Assembly: GCF_037031225.1 (NCBI RefSeq)
Contig: NZ_JAYEZN010000001.1
Coordinates: 2,108,001 to 2,172,000, forward strand
Length of the DNA: 64,000 bases
From: Halorientalis sp. LT38
GTDB lineage: Archaea > Halobacteriota > Halobacteria > Halobacteriales > Haloarculaceae
Direction of reading: 5' to 3'
How positions within the stretch are numbered: the stretch's first letter is position 1; each line of letters opens with the position of its first letter. The notes below the pieces were generated by a model that did no database searches, was not told where the DNA came from, and saw only the letters and a program-made list of their open reading frames with translations. Shown piece by piece: positions 59,125 through 64,000 of this stretch. The translations under genes were made by a program, and so were the position numbers.

Positions 59125-59231
59125 CTGAATTATCTTTCATTACAAACAACGCCGTAGCAACGACTGTCTTCAGCTCCACTTTCACCGCGTGCGGCTCGGA
59201 ATAAAGTCCCGGTCGTGTGTAAGAACAGGCC

Positions 59232-60143
59232 ATGCCGGAAGAGGGATGTCCGACCTGTGGTAGGGTGTTCGATAGTCGCCGTGGGCTCGCTGTCCATCAT
59301 AGCCACGCACACGACGAGAAGCTACCGAACAGGGAGTGTGCCGAGTGTGGAACGGCGTTCCACTGTAAACACGAGAAGCGGTACTGTTCCGAGGATTGCC
59401 GAGATTCTGCGGTTTCGTACGAGGGCGAGAACAATCCGAACTACGACGGAGGGATGACCGAAACCACCTGCGAGATCTGTGGCACCTCCTTCGAGTACTA
59501 TCCGTCGGATAAGGAGGGGCTGTACTGCGCCGACTGTGTCGAATCAGAACAATGGCGACACAAACGGGACATAGAGGGCGAAAAGAACCCTCGCTGGAAC
59601 GGCGGCAAGAGAGAGTTGGAATGTGACCGGTGCGGCGAGACGGTCGAACGATACCCGTGGAACATTACTGGCGAAGCCACCCTCTGCAGCGACGACTGCC
59701 AGTACGAGTGGCTCTCCGAGGAATTCACGGGCGACGGCCACCCCAACTGGGAGGGTGGGGACACCGGGAACTACGGCAAGGGCTGGAACCGGATCCGGAA
59801 GAAGGCGCTCGAACGGGACGGCTACGAGTGTACGCACTGCGGGAAGACGAAGGAAGAGATCGGGCGGAATCCGGACGTCCACCACATCGTCCCGGTCAGG
59901 GTGTTCGCCGAGGCGAGGGGATTCACGAGAGCCGACGCGCACTTCAAGGAGAACGTGGTGTCGCTGTGTGTCGAGTGCCACCGGAAAGCGGATTTCGGGC
60001 TGATTCCCGAGACGATACTTCGATCGTTCGTCCCCTTCGGAACGCGGAACGGGCCGCACACGTCGCTGCCGGGGGACGCGGGCCGGATCGGAAACGAGTA
60101 TCGGGCGGCCGAACGACGATACGAAGCGCCGGCGCGAGGGTAG
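59232..60143 (+). CDS. HNH endonuclease with zinc-finger repeats
   Basis: The protein has 303 residues. A C2H2 finger at the start (CPTCGRVFDSRRGLAVHHSHAH) is followed by three four-cysteine zinc ribbons (C36-C56, C80-C102, C131-C156). Each is followed by a ten-residue linker (GENNPNYDGG 65-74, GEKNPRWNGG 116-125, GDGHPNWEGG 167-176) at exactly 51-residue intervals. The HNH domain is C-terminal: ECTHCGK, VHHIVPV, ENVVSLCVECHRKA. It is probably a sequence-specific nuclease of mobile type. It starts 108 bases after tRNA-His and its GC is lower than its neighbours. Confidence 0.88.
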   Translation: MPEEGCPTCGRVFDSRRGLAVHHSHAHDEKLPNRECAECGTAFHCKHEKRYCSEDCRDSAVSYEGENNPNYDGGMTETTCEICGTSFEYYPSDKEGLYCADCVESEQWRHKRDIEGEKNPRWNGGKRELECDRCGETVERYPWNITGEATLCSDDCQYEWLSEEFTGDGHPNWEGGDTGNYGKGWNRIRKKALERDGYECTHCGKTKEEIGRNPDVHHIVPVRVFAEARGFTRADAHFKENVVSLCVECHRKADFGLIPETILRSFVPFGTRNGPHTSLPGDAGRIGNEYRAAERRYEAPARG

Positions 60144-61235
60144 TTACGGACTGGTGCCGTTGCCGGGGAGCGGCGAGGTGCCGTTGCCCGGGAACGTGGG
60201 CGTCGAGCCGGGCTGCGAGGGATCGGTGATCCCGCCGGGGCCGTCGGTTCCGCCGCTCGACTCGGGCACGCCGGGTCGCTTGTCGCCGTTCACGAGGAAC
60301 GCGGCGAGGTTGCCGACGAACGCCTCGTTGTCGGCGACGGTCGCGCTGGACGGGGAGAGGAAGTCCGTGTTGCCGACGGCGGCGACGCCGCCGGTCCGGG
60401 CGGCGACGGCGTAGGTGCCGGCGCGGCGCGTCTCGGAGCGGCGGACGTCGGCGCTCTCCGCGATTGCGGTCGCGTCGTCGTCGGTCGTGATCGGTGCGGC
60501 CTCGTCGAGCACCAGTCGGTCGACGCCGGCGGTGAGGTCGCCGTCACCGGCGGGCCGGGCGTAGACGCGCTGGAAGTTGTTGGCGTTGTCCGCCATGTCG
60601 TAGAGGTAGCCGGCGCCGAAGGCGATCCCGAAGCGGGCGGCGAGGTTCGTCGGCTGTCCGGGCGTCGCGGCGCTACCGGACTGGACGCCGGCGGGGACGT
60701 CGATCGGCAGGGACTGCCCGCCGGCGGACGGCGGGACCGGATCGGCCAGCAGGAGGAGGCGGCCGCCGGCGTCGGCGAAGGCCGCGATCCCGTCGATCTC
60801 GCTGTCGGTGTACTCGCTGGCCGGGTTCGCGACGACCAAGGCGTCGGCCGACTGCAGGGTGGCGTTCAGGCCGCCCCCTCCGCTCGACATCCCGCCGCCG
60901 AAGCCGCCGCTCGAGTCGCCGCCGGTGTAGAACCGGACGTCGTGGCCGGCTTCGATCAGGGCGTCGACGAGCGGCTCCAGGTCGCGCTCGCCGACCCCGT
61001 TACCGTGGCTCTGGTCGACGACGACGGTCTTCGTCTCGCCGCCGTCGGGGGCCGCCACGCTGCCGTCGTCGTCGACGGCAGTCGGTCGGAGGTCGGCGTC
61101 GTAGGCCGGGGCGTCGACGTCGCTGGACTGCGGGGAGCCCGAGAGCAGCACGCCCGTGGCAGCCGTGGCCGCGAGTACGACCACGACCACGAGGGCGAAC
61201 GCGCCGACGCCTTTCAGGAGGTCAGTTCGCGACAT
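60144..61235 (-). CDS. DUF4350-domain exported protein
   Basis: The 363-residue protein has one N-terminal membrane span (VGAFALVVVVVLAATAATGV) and a GldG/ThuA-like alpha/beta domain (TVVVDQSHGNGVGERDLEPLVDALIEAGHDVRFYTGG; ADALVVANPASEYTDSEIDGIAAFADAGGRLLLLADP). A C-terminal proline/glycine tail with PGNGTSP twice follows. DUF4350 proteins sit beside membrane transport or protease genes; function unknown. It is last in a three-gene operon and overlaps the S49 gene by 14 bases. Its stop abuts that of the HNH gene. Confidence 0.85.
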   Translation of the reverse strand: MSRTDLLKGVGAFALVVVVVLAATAATGVLLSGSPQSSDVDAPAYDADLRPTAVDDDGSVAAPDGGETKTVVVDQSHGNGVGERDLEPLVDALIEAGHDVRFYTGGDSSGGFGGGMSSGGGGLNATLQSADALVVANPASEYTDSEIDGIAAFADAGGRLLLLADPVPPSAGGQSLPIDVPAGVQSGSAATPGQPTNLAARFGIAFGAGYLYDMADNANNFQRVYARPAGDGDLTAGVDRLVLDEAAPITTDDDATAIAESADVRRSETRRAGTYAVAARTGGVAAVGNTDFLSPSSATVADNEAFVGNLAAFLVNGDKRPGVPESSGGTDGPGGITDPSQPGSTPTFPGNGTSPLPGNGTSP

Positions 61236-62124
61236 CGGCGCTCACCTCCGTTGCGTTGCCGCCGGCGACGTCCAGTTGCCCGTGGACCATGAGGTACTGG
61301 GTCGACTGGACGGTGGTTCGCGGGGTGGAACCGCCGTCGGAGCCGTCGAGCCCGAGCAGCCCCAGCGAGCTCTGCGTCGGCGATTCCATGCGCACGGTGT
61401 CGTAGTCCGAGAGGCCAGCATCGTCGGCCGCGGCGCTCACGGCGGTGTCGAGGCCGCCCACCTCGTCGGCGAGCCCGTTGCCGACGCCGTGCGTGCCGGA
61501 GTAGACCTTCGCGTAGGACAGTTCCGAGGCCGAGAGGTTCAGGCGGTCGCCGCGCTCTTCGACGACGCTGTCGACGAAGGCGCGCCGGAGCGTCTCGACC
61601 TGCCGACGGGCTTCGCCCCGGGTGGAGCCCGTGGCCTTGTCGGGGCCGGTCGTGATCTGGTTGTCCGGCGATCCGCCGCTGGGGACGATCGCGCGGACGC
61701 CCACGCTGCCGACGGTGCTCGCCGGGGTCACGTAGATGTCGTCCGCCGGAACGCTCGCGTAGTAGGCGCCGGAGGCCGCCATCCCGGTGACCGCGACCGT
61801 GACCGGCATCTCCTCGCTGGTCCGTTTGACCGCGAGGTAGAGCTGTTCGCTGACGGAGGCCAGCCCGCCGCCGCTGTTGACGTCGAGCGTGACGGCCTGG
61901 ATCGAGTCGTTCTGGCGCGCCTCGCGGAGGTCGTCGATGGCCGCCGAGGCGGTGTCGCCGTCGATCGTGCCGTGGACCTCCACGACGGCGACGGTGCCGT
62001 CGGCGTCGGTCGACGCGCCCCAGGCGTACGGGACGAGGGCAGCGGCGACGACGAGGCCGACGACGCCGAACACGAGAACCGGGCCGCCGAACCGATCGAG
62101 CCGGCCGGTCGAACGGTCTCTCAT
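61222..62124 (-). CDS. S49-family (SppA-like) membrane peptidase
   Basis: The 300-residue protein has an N-terminal membrane span (PVLVFGVVGLVVAAALVPYA), VAVVEVHGTIDGD, LDVNSGGGLASVSEQLYLAV, the nucleophile serine in GMAASGAYYAS, and a downstream general-base lysine candidate in ITTGPDKATGSTRG. The family cuts signal peptides and misfolded membrane proteins with a Ser/Lys pair. It is middle in its operon, four bases overlapping the lipoprotein gene. Confidence 0.87.
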   Translation of the reverse strand: MRDRSTGRLDRFGGPVLVFGVVGLVVAAALVPYAWGASTDADGTVAVVEVHGTIDGDTASAAIDDLREARQNDSIQAVTLDVNSGGGLASVSEQLYLAVKRTSEEMPVTVAVTGMAASGAYYASVPADDIYVTPASTVGSVGVRAIVPSGGSPDNQITTGPDKATGSTRGEARRQVETLRRAFVDSVVEERGDRLNLSASELSYAKVYSGTHGVGNGLADEVGGLDTAVSAAADDAGLSDYDTVRMESPTQSSLGLLGLDGSDGGSTPRTTVQSTQYLMVHGQLDVAGGNATEVSADVAN

Positions 62125-62798
62125 GCGATCGCACCTCCGGGGGCCGGGGCGGATTCGCCCCTCTTCTCGGGAACGCCCAGCGAGACGTTCTCGAAGCGGA
62201 TCGTCTCGGAGACGGGCTCGCCGTCGGCGGTCCAGTTCGACTCGATACGGAGCGGGACGACGTGCTCGGCGTCGATCCAGACCCGCCGTTCGGGCCGCGT
62301 CTCGCTGGCGTCGCCGTCGGTCGGCGGCGTGATCGAGAAGACGGCGGTCCGCCGGTCGCGGATCGTCTCCGTGCCCTCGAAGACGACCTCGTTCTCGCGG
62401 ACCAGATCGCCCGCAAGGGTGCCGTAGACGGCCGAGGCGTCAGATTCGGAGCTTCCGACGGCGTCACCGCCGAGCACGCGGGCGGGCGAGGGGTCGTCGA
62501 TCACGGTGACCTCGCCGGCCTTCGGCCCGGTGTGGTAGGCGATCCGGAGGCGGTCGCCCTTGTCGAAGGTGACCGTCGCTCTCGCCGTTGCGGTCTCGTC
62601 GCCGGTCTCGAGGGTCCGGACCATCGTGGCCTGGAACCCCTCCAGGTTCTCGTAGCGCGATTCCACCTGGTTCGCGACGGCGTCGGGATCGTCGACCTCG
62701 GTCCCCGGTGTCCCGAGGCACCCGGCCGTCACGAACACCAGTCCGACGACGCCCAGGAGGGCGCGCCGTCTGGTCCAGCCTGCAAATACGTCTGACAT
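62121..62798 (-). CDS. Tat-exported lipoprotein, LolA-like fold
   Basis: The 225-residue protein has a twin-arginine signal (TRRRALLGVVGLVFVTAGCLG) with a lipobox cysteine, so it is probably lipid-anchored outside the cell. The mature part (NQVESRYENLEGFQATMVRTLETGDE, KGDRLRIAYHTGPKAGEVTVID, RPERRVWIDAEHVVPLRIE) has the half-barrel pattern of LolA/LolB-like and anti-sigma-linked proteins. It is first in an operon with the S49 protease and DUF4350. Confidence 0.85.
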   Translation of the reverse strand: MSDVFAGWTRRRALLGVVGLVFVTAGCLGTPGTEVDDPDAVANQVESRYENLEGFQATMVRTLETGDETATARATVTFDKGDRLRIAYHTGPKAGEVTVIDDPSPARVLGGDAVGSSESDASAVYGTLAGDLVRENEVVFEGTETIRDRRTAVFSITPPTDGDASETRPERRVWIDAEHVVPLRIESNWTADGEPVSETIRFENVSLGVPEKRGESAPAPGGAIA

Positions 62799-62982
62799 GT
62801 TCCGTCACCGGCTACGAACAGGCCCGATAAAGCACCGGACGGACGGTTTCCGACCCGGCACACCGGCCACATGATTTATGGGGTTCCGGCGATCCGAAAT
62901 TCGGCTCGGGCGGTCGGGCGGCCCCGGCGGGACGGCGACTCGCGATAGCACGTTTTAATTTCACCGGCACCGAACTGAGACC

Positions 62983-63423
62983 ATGGTCGAGGAGTACGAG
63001 GCCGCGGGGTGGGACGAAGCGCTGGTTCGGGCGCGACGGCTGGATCACCAGAGCCGGATCGTCGTCCCGAAGGCGGCCGAACCGGGGCTGCCGCAATCGG
63101 TCGAGTTGCTGCACTCGAACTTCCCGTGGTCGATCCACGGCGGCGCGGTCCGGGTCTACCGGGAGGACAGACCGGGCGAACACCTCCAGATCCGCGAGTT
63201 CCGGGACCGCTGGACGGTGTCGCTCGATCGGGTCAACCCGCAGTATCGCCCACTGAGTCACGCGAAGGGCGACGTCCCGGTAGCGTCGCTGGCGTCGCTC
63301 CCGCTGTTCGCGGCGACCCGGTCGGTCGGCGTCGCCGGCTCGCTCGCTGGGGCCGCCATCGACCGCCAGGGATCGCTGCTCAACGACCGGCTGGTCCCGC
63401 TGATCGGTCGGGTCCTGATCTAG
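62983..63423 (+). CDS. Haloarchaeal conserved protein of unknown function
   Basis: The 146-residue protein is less acidic than most. It has ALVRARRLDHQSRIVVPKA, NFPWSIHGGAVRVYREDRPG and REFRDRWTVSLDRVNPQYRP, an alpha/beta pattern, and a hydrophobic C-terminal region. I do not recognise a family. Its stop shares the palindrome CTAG (63420-63423) with the convergent oxidase gene. It has its own promoter region (TTTTAATTT near 62953). Confidence 0.65.
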   Translation: MVEEYEAAGWDEALVRARRLDHQSRIVVPKAAEPGLPQSVELLHSNFPWSIHGGAVRVYREDRPGEHLQIREFRDRWTVSLDRVNPQYRPLSHAKGDVPVASLASLPLFAATRSVGVAGSLAGAAIDRQGSLLNDRLVPLIGRVLI

Positions 63424-64000
63424 TCCGCTGGCGTCACGGGCCCCCGAAGTCGGTTCTCCGGATCGTAGGTGGTCTTCAGTTCGCGCAGTCGGTCGTAGTT
63501 CCCGCCGAAGGTCAGGCGGGCGGGGTCTTCGTCGAATCCGGGGAAGTTGCCGTAGCGGCCGGCCGCTTCCTCGAGCGCCGTGACGGCGTCCATCCCGTCC
63601 CGCGCCCAGTCGACGTTCGCGTCGTCGTCCTCGGGGTCCTCCCAGTTGGCCTCGAAGTTGCACATGAACGGTTTGTCCCGGTGCCAGAAGGCCGTCGCCT
63701 CGCGCGGCACGTCGGCGACCGCGCCGCCGAGGTGCCACACGTCGATCGTCGAGAGCGGTGAGGGCGCGGACTCGGTGTGCTCGGCCACGACGTCGATCAC
63801 TTCGTCGGTGAGGTCGGTGAGGTACGTCGACTTCCAGTAGTAGCGCAGCCCGTCGGGGTAGTCCTCGTCGAGCATCGACTGCAGGCCCTCGTAGGCCATC
63901 GGCCCGCTGAAGTCGGCGATGGGTTCGGCGACCGACAGGAGGGGTTCGAACACCTCGTCGGCCGTCGGGGACCCGTCGTCGCCGCGGTACGAGCCGAGGA
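63420..64000 (-). CDS. FAD-linked oxidase, berberine-bridge type (C-terminal part, 5' cut by window edge)
   Basis: The visible 193 residues end with NYDRLRELKTTYDPENRLRG, the BBE motif at the C-terminus of BBE-like oxidoreductases. Upstream are WHRDKPFMCNFEANWEDPEDDD and STIDVWHLGGAVADV, typical of the substrate domain. The FAD-binding half lies beyond the window. The frame continues past the edge, so no start can be given. The substrate is unknown. Confidence 0.85.
   Translation of the reverse strand, partial: LGSYRGDDGSPTADEVFEPLLSVAEPIADFSGPMAYEGLQSMLDEDYPDGLRYYWKSTYLTDLTDEVIDVVAEHTESAPSPLSTIDVWHLGGAVADVPREATAFWHRDKPFMCNFEANWEDPEDDDANVDWARDGMDAVTALEEAAGRYGNFPGFDEDPARLTFGGNYDRLRELKTTYDPENRLRGPVTPAD

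Noticed and set aside
59053-60143. Integration of an element at tRNA-His
   Set aside because: I looked for a second copy of the tRNA 3' end (T-arm and acceptor) downstream to 62 kb and saw none, and there is no integrase. Only the HNH gene suggests it.
1-64000. CRISPR array, rRNA operon or complete transposon
   Set aside because: No regularly spaced direct repeats, no rRNA core sequences, and no transposase-like protein with terminal repeats were seen by eye. The hairpin elements have no coding capacity.

Overview
The window is from a haloarchaeon (class Halobacteria). The DNA is very GC-rich and the predicted proteins are strongly acidic. The gene set is archaeal: A-type ATP synthase, archaeol lipid synthesis (CarS, a prenyl diphosphate synthase), archaeal release factor aRF1, wyosine enzyme Twy1, CTP-type riboflavin kinase, RPA with its associated protein, Tfx regulator, DUF5786. 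Most of it is ordinary chromosomal core, densely packed, with many 1, 4 or 8 base overlaps inside operons and TATA-like boxes 25-33 bases before start codons, which suggests many leaderless transcripts.

Layout. 1-4.7 kb (minus): a truncated RecJ-like DHH nuclease, then the tetrapyrrole genes hemC-cobA-hemD, and carS. 4.8-6.8 kb (plus): proline dehydrogenase, a DUF502 membrane protein, a small membrane protein. 6.8-10.9 kb (minus): ilvE with a 23-base palindrome at its start, about 1 kb without a supportable gene, ribK-ribB, a DJ-1/PfpI protein. 11-18.5 kb: twy1, a Tat-exported hydrolase-like protein, argS, a MinD-type ATPase, aRF1. 18.5-28.2 kb (minus): ATP synthase operon atpH-I-K-E-C-F-A-B-D, with a DUF892 ferritin-like gene inserted between atpB and atpD and a separate promoter before atpK. 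28.4-32.3 kb: a methyltransferase, a pilin-like protein, and a divergent pair of a secreted protein and a membrane-anchored winged-helix protein. 32.4-36.5 kb (plus): etfBA, a zinc alcohol dehydrogenase, a prenyl diphosphate synthase. 36.7-45.5 kb: orphan HicB, DUF373, an atypical radical SAM protein, a second DUF502 protein, a hydrolase, TRAM and Tfx proteins, an SDR, a sugar-phosphate nucleotidyltransferase. 45.5-49.1 kb (minus): CPBP protease, then acr3, arsM, arsC and arsR. 49.3-52.3 kb (plus): rpa3 and its partner, and a DegT-family aminotransferase. 52.4-55.0 kb: a cluster of small regulators and toxin-antitoxin modules (TumE/TumA, HicA/HicB). 55.1-59.0 kb: SDR, acyl-CoA dehydrogenase and kinase-like genes that correspond to the parts of the fused animal ACAD10/11 proteins, then comB. 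59.05 kb: tRNA-His. 59.2-64 kb: a zinc-finger HNH endonuclease, a three-gene envelope operon (lipoprotein, S49 protease, DUF4350), and the C-terminal part of a berberine-bridge-type oxidase.

The most unusual structure is a hairpin repeat found three times after genes (29.0, 34.25, 42.1 kb). It has a conserved T-tract/CCCACG left core and a AAAAAGGTGG right end with variable hairpins. At two of the sites the 3' end of the upstream coding sequence is present again just beyond the element, once exactly and once with mostly synonymous differences. No CRISPR array, rRNA operon, intein or complete transposon was seen.
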